The notes below the pieces were generated by a model. It worked only from the letters and a program-made list of their open reading frames with translations. It was not told the DNA's origin and searched no databases. This document shows positions 1 to 7,415 of a stretch of 55,983 nucleotides of DNA, piece after piece. Each line of letters starts with the position of its first letter. Position 1 is the stretch's first letter. The translations under genes and the position numbers were made by a program. Origin of the DNA: Armatimonadota bacterium (GTDB taxonomy: Bacteria > Sysuimicrobiota > Sysuimicrobiia > Sysuimicrobiales > Humicultoraceae); assembly GCA_031459715.1 (NCBI GenBank), contig JAVKIA010000011.1, forward strand, positions 16,757 to 72,739, read 5' to 3'.

Positions 1-200
1 TGATGAACATTCCACCCTCTACTACGTTACTAGATATAAATTCATACTAATCATAGCTTGTGTGTACTTCTGTATAAAGTACCAAAAGCTACGTAGACCA
101 AAGGGAGACAACGGCAAAGCAATGTGGATAATGTAGGGATAAGCTGAGAGGTTCTCAGTTGATTGCATATAGCGAGTCGTACCCCACCGAAAGAGTAGCC
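1..200. other. AT-rich segment downstream of dnaA, probable origin unwinding region
   Basis: The first 110 bases are strikingly AT-rich compared with the rest of the window, and no convincing gene is present. The segment follows the dnaA stop codon, where many bacteria keep the dnaA-dnaN spacer and oriC. It contains one perfect DnaA box (123-131). Read on the minus strand, short TAG/TAA triplets lie beyond that box, loosely like a DnaA-trio element. An unwinding role is inferred from composition and position. dnaN would be expected just beyond position 1 but is not in the window. Confidence 0.5.
123..131 (-). promoter_or_regulatory. Perfect DnaA box
   Basis: TGTGGATAA is the exact reverse complement of the consensus DnaA box TTATCCACA. 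It lies between the dnaA stop codon and the AT-rich segment, the usual arrangement for a box that directs DnaA filament growth into an unwinding element. Confidence 0.7.
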
Positions 201-1541
201 TTACGCACGCCGCAGCCGGTCGACAATCTCTTTAATCCTAACAGCTAGATGAGGGTCTTGTTGCAGGGCTTGGCGTACGCGGTCACAGGCGTGCATAACT
301 GTGGTGTGATCACGCCCGCCAAACTCGCTTCCGATGTGGGGGAGAGAGGCATCGGTGAGCTCGCGTGCCAGATACATCGCTACTTGTCGCGGGAACGCTA
401 CGGCTTTGGTGCGACGCTTAGCGCGCATCTCCTCTATACGAATGTCGAAATGCTCGGCAACGATTTGCTGGATAGCGTGAATGGTGACGTACCTGCTTGC
501 AGCCGGTGGAAGGAGTTCGCGGAGGACCTCTTCTGCCAGGGGCCTGGTGATGGCGGTGCGGGTAAGCGTGGCGTAGGCAACCACGCGGACCAGTGCCCCT
601 TCGAGCTCGCGGATGTTAGTTTGGATCCGCTCCGCGATGAACTCAGCTACTTCGTCAGGAATATGGATCCCCTCGAGTTCGGCTTTCTTTCGCAGGATGG
701 CGATGCGCGTTTCCAGGTCGGGGGGCTGGATGTCGGTGATGAGCCCCCAGCTGAAGCGCGAGCGGAGTCGCTCTTCCAGCGTAGGGATTTCCCTTGGGGG
801 CTTGTCGCTGGTAATGATGATCTGCCGGCCAGACTCGTGGAGGGTGTTAAAGGTGTGGAAGAACTCCTCCTGCGTTCGCTCCTTCCCAGCCAGGAACTGG
901 ATATCGTCGATCAGCAGGACATCCACGGTGCGATACTTGTTTCGGAATTCTGGCATCCTGTCGTCCCGGATGGAGTTGATAAGCTCATTGGTGAACTTCT
1001 CGCCGCTCACGTAGACCACGTGGTACGGGGCCTCCAGCCCCAGCACGTGGTGCCCGATGGCCTGTAAGAGGTGAGTCTTGCCCAGGCCCACGCCGCCGTA
1101 GATGAAGAGCGGATTGTAGGCCCGGGCAGGCGCTTCGGCCACGGCGCGCGCGGCGGCGTGGGCGAAGCGGTTGCCGGTGCCTACGACGAACGTCTCGAAG
1201 CTGAACTTGGGGGAGAGGGTGAGGCCGTCTATGGTTCGCGGCGCGGTGGGCGGTCGCGAGATGGGCTGCTGGGCGTGGGGTGGGTCGGTAATAGAGAGGG
1301 CGATGGCCAGTTCGCGCCCCGCGATGGCCCGCAGTGCTCCGCGGATCAGATCCAGGTAGCGAGACTCCACCCACTCCTTGGCGAAGCGACTGGGCACAGC
1401 GAAGGTCAGGGTGTCGTCTCGCAGACTGACGGGCCGCATGACCTTGACGAAGGATTCCAGGCTGGGCTTGCTCAGCTGTCCCTCGATCCTCCGCACGGCT
1501 ACCTGCCAGAGCTCGTGGGCTGAAGTGGTGTCGACCGACAT
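201..1541 (-). CDS. dnaA: Chromosomal replication initiator protein DnaA
   Basis: DnaA is the AAA+ ATPase that binds DnaA boxes and melts oriC. Visible features are an N-terminal domain I ([12 protein letters not shown]), Walker [10 protein letters not shown], Walker [10 protein letters not shown], the sensor region [10 protein letters not shown], and a domain IV helix-turn-helix ending in the signature [11 protein letters not shown]. At 446 aa the length is normal. ATG 1541 was chosen because GGGAGGA lies just upstream and homologues begin near this residue; a TTG 84 bases earlier would overlap the previous gene and add a peptide unlike DnaA. It lies 80 bases downstream of an HATPase/HTH gene and is probably co-transcribed with it. 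Origin-like DNA lies on both sides of the pair. Confidence 0.97.
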   Translation of the reverse strand: MSVDTTSAHELWQVAVRRIEGQLSKPSLESFVKVMRPVSLRDDTLTFAVPSRFAKEWVESRYLDLIRGALRAIAGRELAIALSITDPPHAQQPISRPPTAPRTIDGLTLSPKFSFETFVVGTGNRFAHAAARAVAEAPARAYNPLFIYGGVGLGKTHLLQAIGHHVLGLEAPYHVVYVSGEKFTNELINSIRDDRMPEFRNKYRTVDVLLIDDIQFLAGKERTQEEFFHTFNTLHESGRQIIITSDKPPREIPTLEERLRSRFSWGLITDIQPPDLETRIAILRKKAELEGIHIPDEVAEFIAERIQTNIRELEGALVRVVAYATLTRTAITRPLAEEVLRELLPPAASRYVTIHAIQQIVAEHFDIRIEEMRAKRRTKAVAFPRQVAMYLARELTDASLPHIGSEFGGRDHTTVMHACDRVRQALQQDPHLAVRIKEIVDRLRRA

Positions 1542-1621
1542 GAGATCCTCCCGAGAGAAAGGTGCTGACCGTAGTTGCGCAGGAGTTTCCACTCCTTCCC
1601 GGGTGTGGGGTGGCATCTGCT

Positions 1622-2407
1622 TCAAGGGGCGAAAACCTCATCGAGATAGATGATGCCTTCCTCCGTCAGCGTGCGCTTGCCGCTTCCCTTGTCCTGCACC
1701 AGCTTCAGGTGTTCGAGGACCCGCAGGTCCCTATAGGCGGTGCTGTGGCTGATATCCAGCTCCTTGGCGATAGTTGTGGGCCCGGCTGCTCCCAGCTCTC
1801 CAATGAGGAGGAGGACCTTCTTCTGGCGAGGCGTGAGCTGCGGGCGCGGGTCGCGCCGGGGCGGAGAGTCTGCGCCTGGGGCAGGCGGGCGCGACAGGGA
1901 GAGGGTAATAACGGTCCCCCGGTCGAGATTGTCTTCGATGCCCAGTGTACCGCCGAGAAAGGCGAGCTGCTCTTTGGCCACCGGGAGGCCGGAGCCGACG
2001 CCGCGAATGTAGCGGCGCATTTCCCGCGTGGCGGTGGTGAAGCCCGGTTGCAGCGCGCGCTGCTTGTCGCGGATTCCCGGACCCTGATCGGAGATACGGA
2101 TGGTGTTGCCGTCGTCGAGGATGGTGATCACGGCGTTGTGGAAGTAGGCGTGAATCAGGTTCTCCACGACTTCCCGAATGACGACGAAGGGGATGCGTCC
2201 TCCTCGCTCGTGGGAGTAGTTGTACGTCTGGGCGGCTAGCTCCCCGATCAGCGTCTCGAAGTCGTCTCCGCTGAGGGAGACGATGCGCGGAGCCGTGAGG
2301 GGAGAATCGTAAATGGCCAGACGGACCTCCGGCTCCTCAACAGCTGCGGGTGCGCCCTCCGCCTGGCGTTCCTCGATCAGCTTGCGGATGATCTCCCGGA
2401 TCGGCAT
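1622..2407 (-). CDS. HATPase_c / winged-helix regulator upstream of dnaA
   Basis: The 261-residue protein combines a GHKL-type ATPase domain (about residues 45-175) with a C-terminal winged helix (about 190-261). The ATPase shows an N-box (VVENLIHAYFHNA), a G1 box (DQGPGI) and a G2-like GVGSGLPVAKEQ, most like anti-sigma/serine-kinase or sensor-kinase C-terminal domains. No H-box or sensor region is present. The wHTH reads LTPRQKKVLLLIGE then TTIAKELDISHSTAYRDLRVLE, a TrmB/MarR-like fold. It immediately precedes dnaA on the same strand, which suggests ATP-dependent transcriptional control linked to replication. The family is not one I can name, and its function is unknown. No clear ribosome-binding site precedes the ATG. 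Confidence 0.75.
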   Translation of the reverse strand: MPIREIIRKLIEERQAEGAPAAVEEPEVRLAIYDSPLTAPRIVSLSGDDFETLIGELAAQTYNYSHERGGRIPFVVIREVVENLIHAYFHNAVITILDDGNTIRISDQGPGIRDKQRALQPGFTTATREMRRYIRGVGSGLPVAKEQLAFLGGTLGIEDNLDRGTVITLSLSRPPAPGADSPPRRDPRPQLTPRQKKVLLLIGELGAAGPTTIAKELDISHSTAYRDLRVLEHLKLVQDKGSGKRTLTEEGIIYLDEVFAP

Positions 2408-2844
2408 GGGGCTAGCCGCACAGTGTGCGTGATTTCATGCTCCGGCCAGAATTCCTACCCCACGGTGCCTGAGAGCCATCTTTCCATGACTGTCCCGCGC
2501 TGCGCAGGAGCCTTTCGCGTCTGTGGAAAAGGTGCGTTGAAGCATAGAAGGGGTTCTCCACTCACGTGAGGCGTTCCTGTTGCCCATCCATGCCAAATTT
2601 TCCGGCGAAGTCACCGGAATCGCTATCCACATCTGTGGATGGGGGTGTGGACAGCGGGGCCTGGAGCGACTTCCCGTGCCCTCCGGCATACGAATTGAGT
2701 TCTCTGGGAGTCGGTGTTTATGGCCTTCAGTGATAGAACCGGCCGGATCTGTGGAAATGTCCGCGGCTTATAAACACGTTGTCCACAGCGAGGAGCCTGG
2801 GCTCGCTTCGGCAGGGGACTGACCGGCGCGGGATTTCGGAGCGG
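2408..2844. other. Gene-less origin-like region between divergent transcription units
   Basis: No reading frame in this stretch resembles a protein. It separates the minus-strand dnaA unit from the plus-strand rpmH operon and contains at least six DnaA-box-like nonamers (see 2522-2787). Together with the box and AT-rich tract on the far side of dnaA it resembles the bipartite origins of some Bacillota. That either half is the functional origin is inferred. Confidence 0.55.
2522..2787. promoter_or_regulatory. Cluster of DnaA-box-like nonamers
   Basis: Compared with TTATCCACA or its complement, the sites are TGTGGAAAA (2522-2530, one mismatch), CTATCCACA (2623-2631, one mismatch), TGTGGATGG (2634-2642, two), TGTGGACAG (2646-2654, two), TGTGGAAAT (2750-2758, two) and TTGTCCACA (2779-2787, one). 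The sites at 2623 and 2634 face each other across two bases. The density is far above the rest of the window and supports an origin and/or DnaA autoregulation. Confidence 0.6.
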
Positions 2845-2874
2845 TTGAATGCTTTTGGCGTCCTGTGCTATAGT
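2845..2874 (+). promoter_or_regulatory. Sigma-70-type promoter of the rpmH operon
   Basis: TTGAAT (2845-2850) and TATAGT (2869-2874) are separated by 18 bases and lie about 50 bases before the rpmH start. Both hexamers differ from consensus at few positions. It would drive rpmH-rnpA-yidD-yidC-jag. Confidence 0.65.
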
Positions 2875-2925
2875 CTAATGGCGCTTCGGGCCCGGTTTTT
2901 CTGGCAATGACTTGAGAGCGGTCCA

Positions 2926-3060
2926 ATGAAGAGGACCTACCAGCCGAAAGTCCGACGTCGTCAGAGGACACACGGATTCCTGGCCCGGATGTGGTCCAGC
3001 GGGGGGCGCCGCGTGCTCAAGCGTCGAAGGGCGAAGGGGCGCCGGAGGGTGGCCGTCTAG
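2926..3060 (+). CDS. rpmH: 50S ribosomal protein L34
   Basis: A 44-residue, extremely basic protein that begins MKRTYQPK and contains THGFLARM and [16 protein letters not shown], the unmistakable L34 pattern. It is part of the large ribosomal subunit. It is the first gene of the conserved rpmH-rnpA-yidD-yidC-jag block next to the origin and sits about 50 bases behind a good promoter. Residues 9 and 13 deviate slightly from the usual lysine/arginine run, with no other oddities. Confidence 0.97.
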   Translation: MKRTYQPKVRRRQRTHGFLARMWSSGGRRVLKRRRAKGRRRVAV

Positions 3061-3072
3061 CCGGATGGTACC

Positions 3073-3465
3073 GTGAGGGAATTCCGCCCCGGCGGAAGGC
3101 GAGCAGGCAGGAGTCTCACCAGAGGCGAGGAGTTCCGGACCGTTTACGCCGCCGGGAGGCGTCTGGCTTTCTCCGTGGCTACTATTTACGTCCTGCCCAG
3201 GCCGTCATCTGAGGCTCGTCTGGGCGTCTCTGTGGGGCGGAAGATCGGGGGAGCCGTGCAGCGGAATCGCCTTCGCCGGAGAATCCGGGAGGCTTTTGGT
3301 CGCGTAAGACCTCGTCTCTGGCAGGGGGTTGATATCGTTATTGTACCTCGGCCCTCGGCCGCCGACGTCCCCTTTAGCCGGCTGGTGTCCTCCATTTCGG
3401 CGGCGCTGGAAACGGCGGGGGTCTTGAGGGATCCGGTCGCAGGTGTCGATATCGTCTGCAGATGA
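3073..3465 (+). CDS. rnpA: Ribonuclease P protein component
   Basis: RnpA is the protein cofactor of RNase P, which matures tRNA 5' ends. The family signature is visible as [27 protein letters not shown] (about residues 49-75; RNR motif [10 protein letters not shown]), preceded by [13 protein letters not shown]. The GTG at 3073 is the first in-frame start after rpmH and gives 130 aa, slightly longer than average. The stop overlaps the yidD start by four bases (ATGA), indicating translational coupling. Confidence 0.93.
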   Translation: MREFRPGGRRAGRSLTRGEEFRTVYAAGRRLAFSVATIYVLPRPSSEARLGVSVGRKIGGAVQRNRLRRRIREAFGRVRPRLWQGVDIVIVPRPSAADVPFSRLVSSISAALETAGVLRDPVAGVDIVCR

Positions 3466-3689
3466 CTGGCGCCAGGGTTGCAAGGGCCATCCTACTTGCT
3501 GTGATCAGGGTCTACCAGGTGGCTGTATCGCCGTTCTTGGGACCAAGGTGCAGGTTCTACCCATCCTGCTCCGCATATGCCTTTGAGGCGATTCAGCGGT
3601 ACGGGGCGGGCCGCGGAGCCGTCCTGGCGGTCCGCCGCATTCTTCGCTGTCATCCGTTGAACCCAGGCGGCTACGATCCCGTTCCCTAG
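3462..3689 (+). CDS. yidD: Membrane protein insertion efficiency factor YidD
   Basis: A 75-residue protein with an N-terminal hydrophobic helix and the diagnostic [15 protein letters not shown] and [16 protein letters not shown] motifs, including the three conserved cysteines. YidD helps YidC-dependent insertion of membrane proteins at the cytoplasmic face. It starts inside the rnpA stop codon (ATGA) and is 12 bases from yidC, the canonical operon order. Confidence 0.95.
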   Translation: MTGARVARAILLAVIRVYQVAVSPFLGPRCRFYPSCSAYAFEAIQRYGAGRGAVLAVRRILRCHPLNPGGYDPVP

Positions 3690-3701
3690 GGAGAGCTCTC
3701 A

Positions 3702-4409
3702 ATGCTCGGTCCGCTAAAGAACGTCCTTGGTGCCGTTTTGTTGATCCTGACTTCTTGGACCGGCAACATCGGTATCGGTGTGGTTCTCCTCACCGTGCTC
3801 ATTCGGGTTGTCCTTCACCCCCTTACTCGGTGGAGTCTCAAGTCGATGAAGCGTATGCAGGCGCTGGCACCGCAGATCGAGGTTCTCCGGCGGAAGCACA
3901 AGGACAATCCTCAGCAGGCCAACATTGAGATTATGAACCTATACCGGAGCAGCGGGGTCAATCCATTTGGAGGGTGTCTTCCCACCATCGTCCAAATTCC
4001 TGTGCTAATTGCACTTTTCCAGGTGCTGAATGAGAAGGACAGATTTGCCGGGCAGGCCCTGTTCGGCCTTCCGCTGGATGCCAGGCCGAACAGCTTTGCG
4101 ATCATCTCTCAGAATCCGCTTCTCATCCTGATCCCTGTTCTGGTGGGCGTGACGACCTACCTCCAGCAGAGGATGAGCGTGAGTGACCCCCAGCAGGCCA
4201 AGCTGTTTATATTCATGCCATTTCTCATCGCCTGGTTCAGCCTGAACTTTCCCGTAGGGCTTTCAGTGTACTGGATTGTGTCGACCGTCGTGTACCTTGT
4301 CGAGTACCTCCTTGTCGTGGGTCGCCCCGTTCGGCCATCCGCGGCGCCGGCAGGGTTGGAGGCATCGCGGAGAGCGAGAGTGCAGAGGTCGAGGAGGAGG
4401 AGTTCGTAG
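3702..4409 (+). CDS. yidC: Membrane protein insertase YidC/Oxa1/Alb3
   Basis: This short (235 aa) YidC lacks the large periplasmic domain of Gram-negative homologues and no lipobox is seen. It has the conserved cytoplasmic hairpin (MQALAPQIEVLRRKHKDNP) followed by GVNPFGGCLPTIVQIPVLIALF and three further membrane helices, with a basic C-terminal tail (RRARVQRSRRRSS) that may contact the ribosome. It inserts membrane proteins alone or with SecYEG. It is followed after three bases by jag. Confidence 0.95.
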   Translation: MLGPLKNVLGAVLLILTSWTGNIGIGVVLLTVLIRVVLHPLTRWSLKSMKRMQALAPQIEVLRRKHKDNPQQANIEIMNLYRSSGVNPFGGCLPTIVQIPVLIALFQVLNEKDRFAGQALFGLPLDARPNSFAIISQNPLLILIPVLVGVTTYLQQRMSVSDPQQAKLFIFMPFLIAWFSLNFPVGLSVYWIVSTVVYLVEYLLVVGRPVRPSAAPAGLEASRRARVQRSRRRSS

Positions 4410-4412
4410 GCC

Positions 4413-5600
4413 ATGAATGCCGGGTTGCGCGGCAGTGGCGCGGATCCAGCGCGCCTCAAGGTGAGCGTGGAGAAGGCCGGGAGGACTGTCGAAGAGGCTG
4501 TGGCGGCGGCGCTGGTCGAGATGGGTCTTCCACGCCAAGAGGTCGAAGTGGAGGTCCTGGACGAGGGGAGCCGAGGGATCTTGGGCATGGGGGCCCGTGA
4601 GGCCAGGGTTCGGGTTCGACGGCGCGGGGCAGGAGACGGCCCGGGCCCGGCAGTTCGCGAAGTCGCAGTGGAGATTATCCGCCTGATGGGGTTCGAGGCC
4701 GTCGTGACTACTTCGGCCGAGTCAGGAGTCGTGCGGGTAGCAGTCGACGGCGACGAACTTGCCGGCCTGATCGGCAAGCACGGGCAGACCCTGGCAGCCG
4801 TGGAGATCCTGGTCGCTGCAGTGGCGGCTCGCCGGCTTGGGATGCCGGTCCGGATTGAGATGGACGTCCTGGGCTACCGAGAACGTCGGATAGCCTCGCT
4901 TGAAGCCCTGGCGCGCAGGACGGCCGAGCGCGTGGCACGGATGCGCCGGGAGGTGTCGCTCAGCCCGATGAATTCCAGGGACAGGCGCGTCATTCACCTC
5001 GCCCTGCAGGACCATCCAGCTGTAATCACTGCCAGCCGCGGGGAAGGCGGGCTCCGGAGAGTCGTGGTGATGCCGCGAGGATCCGGGGATTCCCTGCAGG
5101 GCGGAAATGCCCGTGAAGAAGGTCGGCAGGCCGACGGGGCCGCCCGTCGGGGCAGAGAAGAGAGCTCGAGTCAGCGCCCCCAGGGGGTAGGCCCTGTGCC
5201 GGGCCGCGGGAATGAGCTGGCCTCGCGAGGGAACAATTTGAGAGTAAAGGGCTACTTCCGGCGCCGAACCCCAGGTGCCCGTCGGGGAAGGTCCCAGCTG
5301 GCCGAAGGCAACTCGATGAAGGTGTGGAGGTCCCCAGGAAAGAAGCCGTTCGGCCAGAGATCGGGTGGGACCCCTGCTCGGCCGGAGGGGCTCCCGGTGG
5401 ACGAAGAACTTGAGGCTGAGATCCAAGCACACCTGGAGAGGATCGAACGGAGTCGGTCGGCTCACAGAGATTCCAGGACCGCGCCCTTGGATCGAGATGC
5501 CGATCTCGGAGAGCGACCGGACTCGACCACTCTCGAGGGGTCGGCAACCCCGGCCGATCCCAGGGAGCCCGGGGACTCCAGGCGACCGGCGGCCGAGTAG
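4413..5600 (+). CDS. jag: Jag/KhpB RNA-binding protein with long disordered C-terminal extension
   Basis: Residues 15-65 are the Jag-N domain (EKAGRTVEEAVAAAL ... GSRGILGMGAREARV), about 75-150 a KH domain (LIGKHGQTLAAVEILV), and about 165-225 an R3H domain (SPMNSRDRRVIHLALQ then GEGGLRRVVVMP). KhpB proteins bind RNA and influence cell-wall growth. Homologues usually end soon after R3H, but this frame continues about 170 residues as charged, low-complexity sequence rich in Arg, Gly, Ser and Glu. The extension could be a real disordered tail or a chance open frame after a lost stop. The 5' part is secure; the extension is not. Confidence 0.85.
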   Translation: MNAGLRGSGADPARLKVSVEKAGRTVEEAVAAALVEMGLPRQEVEVEVLDEGSRGILGMGAREARVRVRRRGAGDGPGPAVREVAVEIIRLMGFEAVVTTSAESGVVRVAVDGDELAGLIGKHGQTLAAVEILVAAVAARRLGMPVRIEMDVLGYRERRIASLEALARRTAERVARMRREVSLSPMNSRDRRVIHLALQDHPAVITASRGEGGLRRVVVMPRGSGDSLQGGNAREEGRQADGAARRGREESSSQRPQGVGPVPGRGNELASRGNNLRVKGYFRRRTPGARRGRSQLAEGNSMKVWRSPGKKPFGQRSGGTPARPEGLPVDEELEAEIQAHLERIERSRSAHRDSRTAPLDRDADLGERPDSTTLEGSATPADPREPGDSRRPAAE

Positions 5601-5758
5601 ACACTGACGGTAAGACGGGGACTCACGCGCTTCCTCCCGCACTCCGATCCCTTCTTGCCGATGGCGCGGCCTCCATCGGGATCGAGCTCACCCCAGCCCA
5701 GATTGATGCCTTCGAGGCATATACCTCTGCGATTCGTCTTTGGGGTCGGCGCCTTGGC

Positions 5759-6325
5759 TTGACCCGGATCTTGTCGCCCGAGGATATTGTCAGGCTACAC
5801 TTCCTGGATTCACTGTCCTGCCTGACGGTCATTCCCGACACCCCGGGGCTGGGAGTTGTTGACGTAGGCTCCGGTGCAGGGTTTCCAGGAGTGCCGATCG
5901 CCATTGCCAGGCCAGACATTCGTCTGACCCTCATCGAGGCTTCAGAAAAGCGGGTGGCATTTCTCGAGCTTCTGACCATGGAGCTGGGCCTGGACGCGGA
6001 TGTTCTGCACGGACGGGCAGAGGAGATTTGCCGGCAGGCCGGTCACTATGAAGCCTACGATGTAGTCACCTCCAGGGCTGCCGCACCAATGAAGCGCCTG
6101 GCGGGGCTGTGCCTCCCCTTTCTCAGGGTCGGGGGTACTGCAGTCTTGCCGAAAGGTGCCAGGGGGGAGGGCGAGCTCCGGGAAGCTGTAGGCGCGATTT
6201 CTGCCTTCGGTGGGGAGGTTGCCGGCATTGAGCACGTGAGAATCCGGGGTTTGGAGGGCACAAGGAGAGTCATCGTAGTTCTCAGGAAAGTGCGATCTGC
6301 CCCTCTTTCTTACCCTCATAGGTAG
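5759..6325 (+). CDS. rsmG: 16S rRNA (guanine-527-N7) methyltransferase RsmG
   Basis: The SAM-binding core is clear: VVDVGSGAGFPGVPIAIARP, then LIEASEKRVAFLE and VTSRAAAPM. RsmG methylates G527 of 16S rRNA. TTG 5759 is the only ATG/GTG/TTG in the frame after the stop at 5417, but in-frame codons upstream (from about 5603) encode a typical RsmG N-terminus (GIELTPAQIDAFEAY ... LWGRRLGL). The real protein is therefore about 240 aa and starts at an unrecognised codon, or the region holds a frameshift. It follows jag as in many origins; mnmE and mnmG are absent between them. Confidence 0.85.
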   Translation: MTRILSPEDIVRLHFLDSLSCLTVIPDTPGLGVVDVGSGAGFPGVPIAIARPDIRLTLIEASEKRVAFLELLTMELGLDADVLHGRAEEICRQAGHYEAYDVVTSRAAAPMKRLAGLCLPFLRVGGTAVLPKGARGEGELREAVGAISAFGGEVAGIEHVRIRGLEGTRRVIVVLRKVRSAPLSYPHR

Positions 6326-6400
6326 GATGTGGCGGGCAACGAGGTGTGGCCGGTTCGGCCAGCTTGGCTGGGCTGGTGTCGCTGGGTGGCCCAGCCTGCC

Positions 6401-6417
6401 AATATTTCACGTGGAAT
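6401..6417. promoter_or_regulatory. parS centromere site 1
   Basis: AATATTTCACGTGGAAT has the TTTCACGTGGAA core expected of bacterial parS (consensus TGTTTCACGTGAAACA). An identical 17-mer occurs at 8065-8081, and the site lies just upstream of parA. ParB nucleates here before spreading and CTP-dependent sliding. Confidence 0.8.
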
Positions 6418-6559
6418 AGGGCGGAGCGTTTCCTGCACAGCCGGCTGCCTAAGGGCATGGGCTCTCCGGTCCCAGATGTCCTCCTCGGGCTCGGCTGTCT
6501 GTGCTCTCGCCCCACAAAAGTCGCCCTCCGATGCCGAAAATGTGAAGGAGAGAGGGCAT

Positions 6560-6610
6560 TGCCGACGAAGTCAGCAAGGAAAGCCCGGCTACCAGCCCGG
6601 TTCGTCGGCA
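6560..6610 (+). repeat. Perfect 10-bp inverted repeat before parA
   Basis: TGCCGACGAA (6560-6569) and TTCGTCGGCA (6601-6610) are perfect complements separated by 31 bases. The loop contains AAGGAAAG, the only Shine-Dalgarno-like string near the parA GTG at 6621. It could be a ParA/regulator operator or an RNA hairpin that masks or presents the ribosome-binding site. Confidence 0.5.
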
Positions 6611-6620
6611 GTATCGCGCC

Positions 6621-7415
6621 GTGCATCGGACCATCGCTATTGTCAATCAGAAGGGCGGCGTCGGGAAGTCAACCACAGCCGTCAACCTGGGGGCTAGCCT
6701 TGCTGTCCTCGGGACCTCTGTCCTCGTTTGCGACCTGGATCCCCAGGCTAACGCTACGAGTGGACTTGGCACTCCCAAGCCTTCAGCTGCGACATCCACA
6801 TACGGCGTGATCATCGAGGGGAGGCCCCTCCAGGCCTGCGTGGTGTCAACTGCGATTCCCGGGCTCTCGCTTTTGCCCTCCAGCTCGCATCTCTCTGGGG
6901 CTGAGGTGGAATTGGTCTCAATGGTGTCCAGGGAGTCGAGGCTCCGGCAGGCCCTCCAGGATGGTGCGGCAAGCTACGAGGTCGTGCTGCTGGATTGCCC
7001 GCCGTCTCTGGGGCTTCTGACCGTAAATGCCCTGACGGCGGCAACTGAGGTGCTTATTCCGATACAATGTGAGTACTACGCTCTCGAGGGATTGAGCCAG
7101 CTTCTCGAGTCGATAACGCTCGTGCAGCGGTATCTCAACCCTGCGCTCGAGGTCGGCGGCGTCCTGCTGACCATGTTCGATGCCCGTACCCGTCTCTCTG
7201 AGCAAGTTGCCGCCGAGGTCCGGCGTTTCTTCAAGGACAAGGTGTACAAAACTGTCATTCCGCGGAGCATCCGACTGGCGGAAGCGCCAAGTTACGGAAT
7301 GCCCATGATCCTATTCGATCCGTCCTCGCGCGGAGCGGACGCGTACGTGAACCTTGCGAAGGAGGTCGTGACGCGTGGAAGAGACGCGGCCACACTGGCC
7401 GGCCATGTCGGCTGA
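6621..7415 (+). CDS. parA: Chromosome partitioning ATPase ParA (Soj)
   Basis: This 264-aa deviant Walker ATPase begins HRTIAIVNQKGGVGKST. Further motifs are CDLDPQANATSGLG, VVLLDCPPSLGLLTVNAL and CEYYALEGLSQLL, all typical of chromosomal ParA/Soj. It binds DNA nonspecifically in its ATP form and is stimulated by ParB to segregate origins. GTG 6621 is the only possible start in the frame, with no close ribosome-binding site. It overlaps parB by 11 bases. Confidence 0.95.
   Translation: MHRTIAIVNQKGGVGKSTTAVNLGASLAVLGTSVLVCDLDPQANATSGLGTPKPSAATSTYGVIIEGRPLQACVVSTAIPGLSLLPSSSHLSGAEVELVSMVSRESRLRQALQDGAASYEVVLLDCPPSLGLLTVNALTAATEVLIPIQCEYYALEGLSQLLESITLVQRYLNPALEVGGVLLTMFDARTRLSEQVAAEVRRFFKDKVYKTVIPRSIRLAEAPSYGMPMILFDPSSRGADAYVNLAKEVVTRGRDAATLAGHVG

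Larger units (their letters stand above)
6326..6620. other. rsmG-parA spacer
   Basis: This 295-base spacer holds no credible gene. It contains a parS site (6401-6417) and a perfect inverted repeat (6560-6569 with 6601-6610) immediately before parA. Open frames crossing it resemble nothing recognisable. Confidence 0.6.

Noticed and set aside
6346-6810. Plus-strand frame crossing the rsmG-parA spacer into parA
   Set aside because: No recognisable motif, and it overlaps parA in another frame. The parS site lies within it.
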